Positions 23,650 to 31,093 of a DNA stretch of 31,093 nucleotides are shown here, piece by piece. The translations under genes and the position numbers were made by a program. Below the pieces are notes generated by a model. The model was not told the origin of the DNA. It saw nothing but the letters and a program-made list of their open reading frames with translations, and did not search any database. Source of the stretch: Bacteroidales bacterium UBA3543 (lineage in GTDB: Bacteria; Bacteroidota; Bacteroidia; Bacteroidales; UBA932). The stretch's first letter is position 1, and every line of letters starts with the position of its first letter. Where the stretch lies: NCBI GenBank assembly GCA_002376715.1, contig DFOK01000105.1, positions 1 to 31,093 on the forward strand, given 5' to 3'.

Positions 23650-24804
23650 TTAAGGTTTCATTACCGCCTGCCAGCATGCTTTACGGAGAGTGCCTTTTGC
23701 ATCGTCTCCATCATACTGCCAATACATTATGCCCTTCATTCCATTTCTGTGAAGCCATTCCCCTTTTAGAGCAATGCTTTTCGCATTGTCGTAACCGCAA
23801 TAGAAACTGTTGTTGGATGTGAGTGTTACATAGGGGACGCCGGCAGCAGCATCAAAATTATCAATCTTGTAAACATTGGGATCCAGACTCAGGATTCTGT
23901 CGTAATTGATAGCGGTAGGTGCAGTGCTGAATGAACGGCGGCCATAGAACGGTATGCCAAGTACCAGTTTGGAGGGTTTGACACCGGCATCAAGATATGC
24001 CTTGAGAGCTCTTTCGCAATCAACATAGGCTCTTGGGGAGCTGATTGCGGAGTGGTGGTTGGGTGCGGCGTCCATATCGTAGGTCATGATGTTTACAAAG
24101 TCCACATAGGGATCTACGGCGGCGATGTCGATATAGCGCCAGCCTGTGCTTATGGCAACCTTGTCTTTGACATATCCGGCATACGAAAGGATATATTTGT
24201 CACCCAGAGTTTCGCGGAGCTGTTTCATCAACAAAACATGGTTTTCAGTATCAATGCTAGGGTCGCAGGCATGTCCGCTCCAGGAAAGGCCCGGAAATTC
24301 CCAGTCGATATCAATACCGTCGATGCCCCATTTTTCCAGAAAAGCCTTGCAATCTTCTGCGAACTTCTTTCTTCCCGCTTCAGTACTTGCCATTGCAGAA
24401 AAACCACCGCCCTGTTTGTTGTCGGAGTTGGAAACGGTATGGGAAAAAGAGAGAGAGATTTTTAGGTCGGGATTGACCTTTTTAAGTTCCACTATCGTCT
24501 CGAAACGGGACTGGCTCCCCTGGAGTTTAAATCCGTTGTAAACACCATCCACGACATAAAGTTCCGCGAAAGCGTAGTTTAGGTGTGTCATAATGTTGGG
24601 CTCGGGTATTTTTAGTCCCCAATATGTGACATAAGCGCAGACATTGCGTCCCTCAATTTTTGCATATGGTACAAATGGAGTCTCAGGCTCACCATTATTA
24701 GGGGTGTCAGGTTCGTTGGGATCGATAGGGTCTTTGTGACAGGATGCTATTGCCAAAGTACAAGCCACGGCTATGACGAATGTCAGTAATTTCTTAAGTT
24801 TCAT
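23650..24804 (-). CDS. GH18 glycoside hydrolase lipoprotein (chitinase-like)
   Basis: From the ATG at 24804 the product is 384 residues. A lipoprotein signal (lipobox IASC, Cys22) precedes a Pro/Asp/Glu linker and a GH18 TIM barrel. The catalytic signature DxxDxDxE is intact (GIDGIDIDWE; Asp162, Asp165, Asp167 and proton donor Glu169). Other typical segments are VTYWG, the SFSHT strand, NIMTYDMD and the C-terminal MYWQYDGDD containing the conserved Trp. It should cleave N-acetylglucosamine-containing glycans such as chitin oligomers, peptidoglycan-like or N-glycan substrates at the cell surface; which one cannot be read from the sequence. It lies 11 bases downstream of the OYE reductase, at the end of the five-gene minus-strand run. 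The longer frame from 24885 would run into the OYE gene. Confidence 0.9.
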   Translation of the reverse strand: MKLKKLLTFVIAVACTLAIASCHKDPIDPNEPDTPNNGEPETPFVPYAKIEGRNVCAYVTYWGLKIPEPNIMTHLNYAFAELYVVDGVYNGFKLQGSQSRFETIVELKKVNPDLKISLSFSHTVSNSDNKQGGGFSAMASTEAGRKKFAEDCKAFLEKWGIDGIDIDWEFPGLSWSGHACDPSIDTENHVLLMKQLRETLGDKYILSYAGYVKDKVAISTGWRYIDIAAVDPYVDFVNIMTYDMDAAPNHHSAISSPRAYVDCERALKAYLDAGVKPSKLVLGIPFYGRRSFSTAPTAINYDRILSLDPNVYKIDNFDAAAGVPYVTLTSNNSFYCGYDNAKSIALKGEWLHRNGMKGIMYWQYDGDDAKGTLRKACWQAVMKP

Positions 24805-24815
24805 CTTCAATAATA

Positions 24816-26039
24816 TTATTTTGAATATCTCTTTTCGCAATCGCGTTTGAGTGCAGGTGTGATATCTTTGCAAAGGGTGTGGCACTGCATGGAGAGGGTA
24901 TACATTCTTCCTACACAGAAATTAATTTGTTTGCAGGCACTGCAATGGTTCTCCTCTTCACGAAGCTTTTTTACAAAATCGGTATCCCTGATAAGAGCAC
25001 GTGCTATCTGAACCATCTCAAATCCGGCATCCATGATCTCATCGATTCCGCGTCTGGAAATTGCACCTCCGACATAGACCAGCGGGAGGTCGAGTACCTC
25101 GCGGAATTTTTTGGAATCCTCCAGAAAATAATTCTCTTTGAATGGAACTGTGGGAGCTATAAAACGACCGACCATGCGTACTCCGAGCTTGAGCCACCAC
25201 TGCCGGAGGGGCATATAGTGGGCGATAGCCTTCACAGGAAATGGGCCGCCCATTACATACATCGGCATTCTGCTCACAAATCCGCCGCTAAGTACGAGCG
25301 CATGTGCACCAAGCTCTTGAAGCCTGCGTGCCACACTGATGCATTCATCAATCTCCATTCCACCTTTAAAACCATCTCGAGTATTGATCTTGACAAATAC
25401 CGCTATTTTATCGGCTGCAGCTACCATTACCTCCCTCATAACCCGCTCCATGAAGCGCATCCTATTCTCAAGTGAGCCCCCATATTCATCTTTGCGACGA
25501 TTAGTGTAGGGTGAGAGAAACTGGGATATCAGATAACCATGTCCCGCATGTATCTCTACAGCGTCAAATCCCGCTTTAATGGCCAGATGTACTGCTTTGC
25601 CGAAGTCTGCCACTATCTCATCAATTTCATCTATCTTCATTCCATGAACAAAGGTGGGGGAGTAGAGGTTGAACCCACTGCTGGCACCCTTGGGACGACA
25701 TTTGCAGAGAGCTCTGTGCGACATATTGCCACAGTGACCAAGTTGAATTGAAACCAGTGCGCCCTCCTTGTGGATTGCATCTGTAAGGGCTTTGAGTTCC
25801 GGGACCACCTCTTCTCTCATCCAGAGTTGTCGTTCGAAAGAGAGTCCGCTTTGTGATACCGAAGCGTAGGCTATTGTAGTCATACCCACGCCTCCGCGTG
25901 CCACTGCGGTGTGGTAGTCAAATAGTTCCTGTGAAGGCCGATGACCGGGACACATCCCTTCAAAGGCGGCCGAGCGGATGGTACGGTTGCGAAGTTCTAT
26001 CGGACCGATTTTGTAGGGCGTAAAGAGTGTATCACTCAT
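24816..26039 (-). CDS. Old Yellow Enzyme family NADH:flavin oxidoreductase with C-terminal Cys cluster
   Basis: The 407-residue protein is an FMN-dependent ene-reductase of the 2,4-dienoyl-CoA reductase/BaiCD-like branch. It opens with LFTPYKIGPIELRNRT. The active-site segment EIHAGHGYLISQFLSPYTN is followed by the hallmark DEYGGSLENRMRF, and the phosphate-binding LVYVGGAISRR and VQIARALIRD follow. The C-terminus carries Cys366, Cys369, Cys375, Cys386 and Cys390, resembling but not matching the CxxCx3Cx11C 4Fe-4S site of the long enzymes. The FAD/NADH domains of BaiCD or FadH are absent, so electrons must come from a partner or directly from NAD(P)H. The start at 26039 overlaps the upstream lipoprotein gene by 8 bases. 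Its position with a steroid 5-alpha-reductase homologue suggests action on a C=C next to a ketone. Confidence 0.9.
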   Translation of the reverse strand: MSDTLFTPYKIGPIELRNRTIRSAAFEGMCPGHRPSQELFDYHTAVARGGVGMTTIAYASVSQSGLSFERQLWMREEVVPELKALTDAIHKEGALVSIQLGHCGNMSHRALCKCRPKGASSGFNLYSPTFVHGMKIDEIDEIVADFGKAVHLAIKAGFDAVEIHAGHGYLISQFLSPYTNRRKDEYGGSLENRMRFMERVMREVMVAAADKIAVFVKINTRDGFKGGMEIDECISVARRLQELGAHALVLSGGFVSRMPMYVMGGPFPVKAIAHYMPLRQWWLKLGVRMVGRFIAPTVPFKENYFLEDSKKFREVLDLPLVYVGGAISRRGIDEIMDAGFEMVQIARALIRDTDFVKKLREEENHCSACKQINFCVGRMYTLSMQCHTLCKDITPALKRDCEKRYSK

Positions 26040-26655
26040 CTTCAGGTAATTCCGTAGAGATTTCTTTTGCTTTGATGATTTCACTGTAGCCGGGGATGAC
26101 GAGTCCCGTGGCCTGATGGAGTTTGTCGTAATCGGTGTTCACCGAGATAACTTTATTGTCAGGGGTGATGGCGAAATAGACATCATCCAATATCTGTGCT
26201 TTTCTCCTAATTATTTTTCTCACTATTCTCCCTATTTTTCTCCCCGCTAAAACCTCAGCTTTGACGCGGTAGTCGTAATATGCTATCATATAAAGGGAGT
26301 CGCCCATCCTCTGCTTCACTATCTGGAGTGTGTCGAGGATTTCATAGTCCCTATGTATTTCGTCGTACTTAATGGCAGCATTCTTCTTAAGTCCTCTGCG
26401 GTAGTAGTCGTCGTGAAATTTCTTATTCTGTTCAATTCGCATTTCAAACACGCTGATTCTGCGATTAAATTCCGTTAGGAATATGGTGGAGTCCATCTTT
26501 TCAACTTCAATTATGGAACATTTGGCGGGTCTGGAGAGTGATTCGACGAGTCCCTTTTCGATGGCTTTCTCGAGTGAGGTTTGTGGTTTCTCCTGCCTGC
26601 TGCAGGAACAGATAATAACTGATGTCGCTAAAATGATAATGCCGATTCGTTTCAT
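26032..26655 (-). CDS. Hypothetical lipoprotein in the reductase operon
   Basis: The 207-residue product has a short lipoprotein signal (IICSC, lipidated Cys most likely 18). A mostly helical, strongly charged region follows (about 45-140, with many KK, RR and DxY segments), and then a strand-rich C-terminus (VYFAITPDNKVISVNTDYD). I do not recognise the family. It begins 26 bases after the 5-alpha-reductase gene, and its stop overlaps the OYE start by 8 bases. Translational coupling, and so a role with the reductases, is plausible; for example it could be an envelope-side accessory or binding protein. It could equally be a passenger gene. Confidence 0.72.
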   Translation of the reverse strand: MKRIGIIILATSVIICSCSRQEKPQTSLEKAIEKGLVESLSRPAKCSIIEVEKMDSTIFLTEFNRRISVFEMRIEQNKKFHDDYYRRGLKKNAAIKYDEIHRDYEILDTLQIVKQRMGDSLYMIAYYDYRVKAEVLAGRKIGRIVRKIIRRKAQILDDVYFAITPDNKVISVNTDYDKLHQATGLVIPGYSEIIKAKEISTELPEDE

Positions 26656-26681
26656 ATTAGTGTCATTTTATATTAATTAAT

Positions 26682-27443
26682 TTAATAGATAAAGGGAAAT
26701 ATGCGTTTGCGCTTGAGTTTGGTAAATTCTTCTCCAAACTCTTCCACATATTTGTGATAGAGGGAATTGGCCCTCGGTATCAGGTTGGCGCAGGTCCAGA
26801 GTAGGAATACAACTCCGGGGAGCGACCAGGTAAGGATTGCAAATCCGGTCCATTCGAGTATCTCACCATAATAGTTGGCTGAAGATACATATTTGAACAT
26901 GCCTCCCATCGGGATATAGTGGGCATTGTCGCCGGGCTTGCGTAAGTGGCGTATTATGTAGTCGGAGTGGAGATTAATTACCATTCCGATGATGAAAATT
27001 ATCGTACCGATAATGAATTGAGGGGTCGTGAGCCATTCCACCGTGTACATTTCACTAGGAGAGAGGTGATAGAGCCAATATCCTTGCATATAGGCGTTAG
27101 TGAAATTAAAAGTCATACCCAGGGCGATGATAGAGAGTGGCATTTTGTTCTTACCCCTTATCAGTAGAGGGAATATGAAGGTTCGCTGGAGGTAGTGTGT
27201 CAGAAAGAGCAGCGTAATGATAATTATGGTGGGTTCACCAATTCGGTCGCTGTCGAGATAAAGAGCCAACATAGTGACAAAAATGGGTGCTTCCATCAAT
27301 ATCCATCCGATTTTATTGGGAATGGAAGGTCCCCATTTAGGAGTTCTCAGAAAACCGTATCCGGCTCCAAAGAAAAAGAGTGCAACGAAAACTACAACGG
27401 CCAGTGCAGTCATCGTAATCAGGGTTATGTTGTAGATACTCAT
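26682..27443 (-). CDS. Steroid 5-alpha-reductase (SRD5A) family membrane protein
   Basis: The 253-residue integral membrane protein (about six or seven helices) closely follows the eukaryotic 3-oxo-5-alpha-steroid 4-dehydrogenase family along its length. Conserved stretches include WILMEAP (Glu51 at the position of SRD5A2 Glu57; the neighbouring Gln is Met50 here), THYLQRTFIFPLL (Tyr84 at SRD5A2 Tyr91), NLHSDYIIRHLRKPGD, GGMFKYVSSANYYGEILEWT and the C-terminal tail ending RIFPFIY (compare IPFLF). These segments bind NADPH and substrate in the mammalian enzymes. It should reduce a C=C conjugated to a ketone using NADPH in the membrane; steroid or bile-acid substrates are inferred. It lies 3 bases after the thioesterase gene and upstream of the lipoprotein and OYE genes. 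Confidence 0.9.
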   Translation of the reverse strand: MSIYNITLITMTALAVVVFVALFFFGAGYGFLRTPKWGPSIPNKIGWILMEAPIFVTMLALYLDSDRIGEPTIIIITLLFLTHYLQRTFIFPLLIRGKNKMPLSIIALGMTFNFTNAYMQGYWLYHLSPSEMYTVEWLTTPQFIIGTIIFIIGMVINLHSDYIIRHLRKPGDNAHYIPMGGMFKYVSSANYYGEILEWTGFAILTWSLPGVVFLLWTCANLIPRANSLYHKYVEEFGEEFTKLKRKRIFPFIY

Positions 27444-27446
27444 ATA

Positions 27447-28193
27447 TTACTTGAATGAAATCAGAGATTGGAAAATATTGTGCCCATCGCTGCGTCCTTC
27501 AACATAAAACGAATTTTCTGCCACGGGTGCCTTATAAATCTCCACGAGGTTGTCAAAAGTACATTCGCTGTTGTAGTTTATCTGAATCTCATCCAGGGGA
27601 TGTTCTTTGAGAAAGTCCATCCCGAAAGCATCTATAATCCAATCGGCATATCTGGCATTGTTTGCGTGGTGGTTGTAATCGATATCGGAGATACGAACGC
27701 GCTTGGTATAAACAAGCTGCAGGTTGTCAGGTGCAATGAGTTTACCGCAACTTTTAGCAATCGCATCTCTATCCATGTAGTGCATTCCCCTCTCTCCGAG
27801 AATATCCGAAGTCCTTTTGAGGCGGCGGCTCTCCATATTCATTATGAGCCAGGAACTGGTGGATACGGCTATGCTTTCGCCCTCCTCGGTCAGCAGTTCG
27901 TAGTCACGCAGGGCCATAAGCCCCTCTTCGCGCTTATGCCAGGTCTCCATTTTAACAAATTCCCTCCAACGCGGCGGGCGCAGGTATTTTACCTTTACCC
28001 TGGAGAGGACCCAGACGTTGTTTTCTTTGATCAGATCATCATAGCCGAATCCCATTCTGGTGGCACTCACGCCTGCAATTTCCTGGGCTACACTCAGAAA
28101 CGAAGAGAGTTTGAAGATCTTGAATGGGTCCGTCTCGAAACTCTTGATATAAAAATGTTCGGTGTAGAGGTTCTTACGACTTTCTATGTCCAT
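27447..28193 (-). CDS. Acyl-ACP thioesterase (FatA-like, double hotdog)
   Basis: The 248-residue cytoplasmic protein has the two-hotdog layout of acyl-ACP thioesterases, which release free fatty acids from acyl carrier protein. The C-terminal hotdog carries the catalytic pattern DIDYNHHANNARYADW (about 170-185), equivalent to DxNxHVNN of the plant enzymes. The N-terminal half shows VWVLSRVKVKYLRPP and WHKREEGLMALRDYEL. It is the first gene of the tight minus-strand run, 3 bases upstream of the 5-alpha-reductase gene, and divergent from the glutaminyl cyclase gene across 69 bases. Whether its co-transcription with the reductases has metabolic meaning is unclear. Confidence 0.92.
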   Translation of the reverse strand: MDIESRKNLYTEHFYIKSFETDPFKIFKLSSFLSVAQEIAGVSATRMGFGYDDLIKENNVWVLSRVKVKYLRPPRWREFVKMETWHKREEGLMALRDYELLTEEGESIAVSTSSWLIMNMESRRLKRTSDILGERGMHYMDRDAIAKSCGKLIAPDNLQLVYTKRVRISDIDYNHHANNARYADWIIDAFGMDFLKEHPLDEIQINYNSECTFDNLVEIYKAPVAENSFYVEGRSDGHNIFQSLISFK

Positions 28194-28246
28194 ATCTTAC
28201 CGTTACTTTATTTGCTAATTAGACTGCTAATGTACAAAAAAATATC

Positions 28247-28254
28247 TACTTTTG
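28247..28254 (+). promoter_or_regulatory. -7 box (TACTTTTG) for the glutaminyl cyclase gene
   Basis: TACTTTTG fits TAnnTTTG and ends 8 bases before the ATG at 28263, implying a very short leader. No TTTG at -33 is evident. I found no exact TAnnTTTG on the minus strand for the divergent thioesterase operon. Confidence 0.5.
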
Positions 28255-28262
28255 CCTGCGTA

Positions 28263-29042
28263 ATGAAAAAACCTCAGTTGCATATCGTACTTTTTGTTCT
28301 CTGTGCATTGCTCACCGCCTGTGAAGGCAGTGCTCAGAATGCAAAGCATTATACCTTGAAAGTTGAGGAGAGTCTTCCCCACGATGTCGGTGCATATACG
28401 CAAGGGCTCTTTTTTTACGAAGGAGAGCTTTATGAGTCTTGCGGACAGTATGGTGAATCCTCATTCCGTAAAGTGGAACTTGCCACCGGAAAAGTGCTCA
28501 AAAGGATTAATTTCGATAGGAAATACTTTCTTGAGGGTTCCTGTGCGCTTAAAGGTCGTATCTATATTCTCACCTGGCAGGAAAATATCTGCTTTGTGTA
28601 CGACGTAAAAACGATGGAACTTATCGGCTCGGTACGTTATATGGGCGAGGGATGGGGTCTGACTACTGACGGTAAACACTTGATAATGAGTGACGGCACT
28701 TCCTCGCTGACTTTCCGCAACCCCGACAATTTCAAGGTAGAGAAACAGCTTACAGTTACACTTGACGGAAAGCCTTTGCGCTTCATAAACGAACTGGAGT
28801 ACATCAATGGAGAGATTTGGGCCAATGTTTATGGCAGCGATGCAATTGTTACCATCAATTCCTCCAGTGGGGTGGTAACGGGCATGATAGACTGCCGCAA
28901 TCTTCTGCATCGCACTTTGCGCAAACCCTCCACAGATGTGCTCAACGGTATTGCGTATAATGATAAAGACGGCACTATTTGGATAACGGGAAAATATTGG
29001 CCGAAAATCTTCCGCGTAACACTTGTGGAGGGCAAAAAATAG
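28263..29042 (+). CDS. Glutaminyl-peptide cyclotransferase (bacterial QC) lipoprotein
   Basis: From the ATG at 28263 the product is 259 residues. A lipoprotein signal (lipobox LLTAC, Cys20) precedes a five-bladed beta-propeller of the plant/bacterial glutamine cyclotransferase family (PF05096). Characteristic segments are HDVGAYTQGLFFYEGELYESCGQYG (read in parts), FLEGSCAL, ELEYINGEIWANVYGSD and the C-terminal VLNGIAYNDKDGTIWITGKYWP. The enzyme cyclises N-terminal Gln to pyroglutamate in the periplasm, protecting exported proteins that carry Gln after signal cleavage. The open frame extends far upstream to 27468 through the opposite-strand thioesterase gene; the ATG with the signal peptide is clearly the start. 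A weak terminator at 29050-29066 follows. Confidence 0.9.
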   Translation: MKKPQLHIVLFVLCALLTACEGSAQNAKHYTLKVEESLPHDVGAYTQGLFFYEGELYESCGQYGESSFRKVELATGKVLKRINFDRKYFLEGSCALKGRIYILTWQENICFVYDVKTMELIGSVRYMGEGWGLTTDGKHLIMSDGTSSLTFRNPDNFKVEKQLTVTLDGKPLRFINELEYINGEIWANVYGSDAIVTINSSSGVVTGMIDCRNLLHRTLRKPSTDVLNGIAYNDKDGTIWITGKYWPKIFRVTLVEGKK

Positions 29043-29049
29043 AAAGTTT

Positions 29050-29066
29050 CCCCTTTTGGGGTCTTT
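29050..29066 (+). terminator. Weak terminator after glutaminyl cyclase
   Basis: CCCC (29050-29053) pairs with GGGG (29058-29061) around TTTT, followed by TCTTT. An outer AAAG/CTTT pairing (29043-29046 with 29063-29066) may extend it. The T-run is short. Confidence 0.4.
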
Positions 29067-29083
29067 GACATAGATTTATTAAC

Positions 29084-29162
29084 AATCGGGGGTGCTCCCC
29101 TTGCGGGGGCTGAGAACACACCCACTAAACCTGATCCGGATAATACCGGCGTAGGGAGGATT
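29084..29162 (+). promoter_or_regulatory. TPP (thiamine pyrophosphate) riboswitch
   Basis: The thi-box core is clear: GGGGTGC near the 5' end, GGCTGAGA (29108-29115), CCTGATCCGGATAATACC (29130-29147) and GTAGGGA (29151-29157). P1 closes with AATC (29084-29087) and GATT (29159-29162). Its 3' end lies 3 bases before the ATG at 29166, with no intrinsic terminator after it, so control is probably of translation initiation. A degenerate -7 box (TAGATTTA, 29071-29078) with TTTC 20 bases upstream would start the RNA right at P1. Confidence 0.95.
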
Positions 29163-29165
29163 TTT

Positions 29166-31093
29166 ATGAAAAAAACATTGATTTCAGCAGCATTTCTGCT
29201 GCTTTGTGCGCTCTCTTACGCACAGCAATTGGCACAGAACATCGTGCCGGATTCAGACGAATCACACAAGCATTACACCATCGACAGCACTATCGTGACC
29301 GCCTCAAGGGCGCAATCCGGAACACCTGTTACATCCACCGAGATTAAGAGGGAGCAACTCTCGAAAGCCGGCACCATGACCTCACTGCCGATGCTTCTCT
29401 CGCTGCAGCCCTCCGTGGTGGCTACCAACGAAGGGGGTACCGGCCTGGGCTACTCTCAAATGAGGGTCAGGGGCAGTGACGCCACCCGCATCAATGTCAA
29501 CATCAACGGCATCACACTCAATGATGCAGAGTCGCAGAAGGTCTTCTGGGTCAACATTCCCGCTATTACGGGATTTCTCGAATCGGTGCAACTGCAGAGG
29601 GGCGCAGGTACTTCGGTCAACGGAGCGGGTGCCTTCGGTGCAACTCTCAATATGAGCACCCTTGGGGCCACGGAGAAACCCTATGCCACAATTTCACTCT
29701 CCGGAGGCTCGTGGCTCACCTGCAGTGCCACTGTCGGCGCCGGTACGGGACGTGGTAAGAGCGGTCTCTCGTTCGATATGTACTACTCATACAATACTAC
29801 TGAGGGCTATATACGAAATGCCTTTGCGCGAGTTCACTCCGCTTATGCGACTTTGGGGTGGTTACGTGGTTCCAACTCCCTACGGCTCAACTGGATTCTT
29901 GGCAAACAGCGCAGCGGTATAACCTGGGAGGGCATTCCGGCTGATATGCTGGAGAGCGATCGCAGGTATAATCCTGCAGGAAAGTATACCGATGATTCGG
30001 GGAATGTATGCTATTACGACAACGAAACCGACAACTATTTACAGAACCATCTGCAAGGTATTTGGGTGCATCAATTTTCTCCGCACCTCTCTATGAGTGC
30101 CACTCTCAATTATACCCGTGGAGCAGGTTATTATGAGAATTACAAGGCGGGGAAGAAATTTTCCGATTACGGATTGCAGGAGCAGAGAGTAGGTGGGGTG
30201 CTTTATAAGCGAAGCGATGTGGTAGTCCGTCAGCAGATGGCAAACAACAGTTTTGCAGCTACAGCCAATCTCAAGTATAGTGGAGAGGAATTTTTTGTAT
30301 TGGGTAATTTATCCTGGTCTCTCTATGACGGTGACCACTACGGAAATGTGATTTGGGTGAAATACAATGAGCATATTCCGGATGATTGGAGCTGGTATCT
30401 CAATCGGGGATTAAAGAGGGACATTTCCGGTTTTGTGAGGGGAGAAGGGGCTATTATCAACGGTAAGTTGCATCTCTACGGCGACCTCCAATATCGCAAT
30501 ATTGATTACAAGCTATCCGGTATTGACAAGGATTTCGTCGCATTGGACAAAGATTTCGTCTATAATTTTTTCAATCCCAAAGGGGGATTCTCCTGGAATT
30601 TTGATAGCCGTTCGGCGGTTTATGCATCGCTGGCAGTTGCTCACAAGGAACCTTCGCGCAGCGATATCAAGGAGGCTATCAAGGCAGGAGAGGGGGAAAG
30701 GATTCTTCCCGAGCGTATGTTGGACTGGGAGTTCGGCTACAATTACACTTCGCCTGTTTTTGCCTTTTCGGCAAATATCTACCTTATGGAATATTATAAC
30801 CAGCTCCTTGAGACCGGCAAAATTACAGAAATAGGATACAGAGTCAAGGAGAATGTGGAGCGCAGTTACAGGCGGGGTATCGAACTCTCGGCCGGCTGGC
30901 AGGCACTGCGCAGGTTGAGGTTTGACGCTAATCTGGCATTGAGTCGCAACCGCATCACGGAGTGCAATCTCTGGGTGGATAGATATGACAACCCGGATGA
31001 ATGGAATCCCCTGCCACAGGCAGTGCAGCATATCGAAAATGGAGAGATATTGATGTCCCCGCCGATTGTAGGAATGGCTATGGTCACCTGGAC
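29166..31093 (+). CDS. TonB-dependent receptor, probable thiamine uptake (partial, 3' end outside)
   Basis: The frame is open from the ATG at 29166 to the window end (642 complete codons, no stop). A signal peptide (MKKTLISAAFLLLCALSYAQ) precedes a TonB box-like segment (DSTIVTASRA, about 41-50). The plug domain follows, with LPMLLSLQPSV, MRVRGSDATRINVNINGITLND and LESVQLQRGAGTSVNGAGAFGA. Many amphipathic barrel strands then come, including the receptor motif WEFGYNYTSPVFAFSANIY. It lacks the N-terminal CarboxypepD-like domain of SusC-type receptors, as in vitamin and siderophore receptors. The TPP riboswitch directly before the start makes thiamine, its phosphates or a precursor the likely ligand, transported across the outer membrane with TonB-ExbBD energy. 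About the last 50-100 residues are missing from this window. Confidence 0.92.
   Translation, partial: MKKTLISAAFLLLCALSYAQQLAQNIVPDSDESHKHYTIDSTIVTASRAQSGTPVTSTEIKREQLSKAGTMTSLPMLLSLQPSVVATNEGGTGLGYSQMRVRGSDATRINVNINGITLNDAESQKVFWVNIPAITGFLESVQLQRGAGTSVNGAGAFGATLNMSTLGATEKPYATISLSGGSWLTCSATVGAGTGRGKSGLSFDMYYSYNTTEGYIRNAFARVHSAYATLGWLRGSNSLRLNWILGKQRSGITWEGIPADMLESDRRYNPAGKYTDDSGNVCYYDNETDNYLQNHLQGIWVHQFSPHLSMSATLNYTRGAGYYENYKAGKKFSDYGLQEQRVGGVLYKRSDVVVRQQMANNSFAATANLKYSGEEFFVLGNLSWSLYDGDHYGNVIWVKYNEHIPDDWSWYLNRGLKRDISGFVRGEGAIINGKLHLYGDLQYRNIDYKLSGIDKDFVALDKDFVYNFFNPKGGFSWNFDSRSAVYASLAVAHKEPSRSDIKEAIKAGEGERILPERMLDWEFGYNYTSPVFAFSANIYLMEYYNQLLETGKITEIGYRVKENVERSYRRGIELSAGWQALRRLRFDANLALSRNRITECNLWVDRYDNPDEWNPLPQAVQHIENGEILMSPPIVGMAMVTW

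Noticed and set aside
27468..28262. 265-residue N-terminal extension of the glutaminyl cyclase frame
   Set aside because: It runs antisense through the complete acyl-ACP thioesterase gene; a signal peptide and lipobox begin at 28263.

Overview
The window looks like chromosomal DNA from a member of the Bacteroidota, most likely order Bacteroidales and probably a gut commensal. The evidence is a recurring Bacteroidota-type -7 box (TAnnTTTG) upstream of many genes, A-rich 5' leaders with weak Shine-Dalgarno signals, many lipoproteins, a Bacteroidota-style HU-like/CCDC81 protein, a DUF1460 lipoprotein, a FatA-like acyl-ACP thioesterase and a TPP-riboswitch-controlled TonB-dependent receptor. I do not name a genus. 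There is no rRNA, IS element, prophage, CRISPR array or obvious island; the region is mostly housekeeping with a few accessory metabolic loci.

Layout. 1-6253 (+): an unknown lipoprotein, a membrane-anchored HU-like protein with a Pro/Glu repeat, dnaG and metG. 6352-8540 (-): recA-trpS, divergent from a + strand run at 8673-15183: rlmN, an outer-membrane patatin phospholipase, recX, prfB (with the RF2 programmed +1 frameshift), tpiA and prmA. 15164-17014 (-): a beta-helix carbohydrate-binding-type lipoprotein. 17146-18662: tRNA-Leu(TAG), a POT-family peptide transporter on the minus strand, and tRNA-Thr(CGT). 18737-20397 (+): a beta-eliminating lyase of the tyrosine phenol-lyase/tryptophanase family preceded by a Tyr-codon leader peptide and an attenuator. 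20421-21599 (-): DUF1460 lipoprotein and RNase P RNA. 21712-23631 (+): two small unknown proteins and a Ca2+/cation antiporter. 23650-28193 (-): a compact five-gene run (acyl-ACP thioesterase, steroid 5-alpha-reductase homologue, small lipoprotein, Old-Yellow-Enzyme reductase, GH18 glycosidase lipoprotein). 28263-31093 (+): glutaminyl cyclase lipoprotein, TPP riboswitch and a TonB-dependent receptor running off the end.

The two most interesting loci are the following. (1) At 18751-18949 a 21-residue leader peptide carries six consecutive Tyr codons and is followed by mutually exclusive antiterminator and terminator hairpins. This is textbook ribosome-mediated attenuation, but it controls what is normally a catabolic lyase, so by this logic the gene is expressed when charged tRNA-Tyr is scarce. 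The lyase has the three TPL-type ring-pocket residues but has lost several otherwise conserved active-site residues. (2) At 24816-27443 a very clear homologue of eukaryotic steroid 5-alpha-reductase lies in one tight transcription unit with an OYE-family ene-reductase, which suggests a steroid, bile-acid or other enone-lipid reduction locus.
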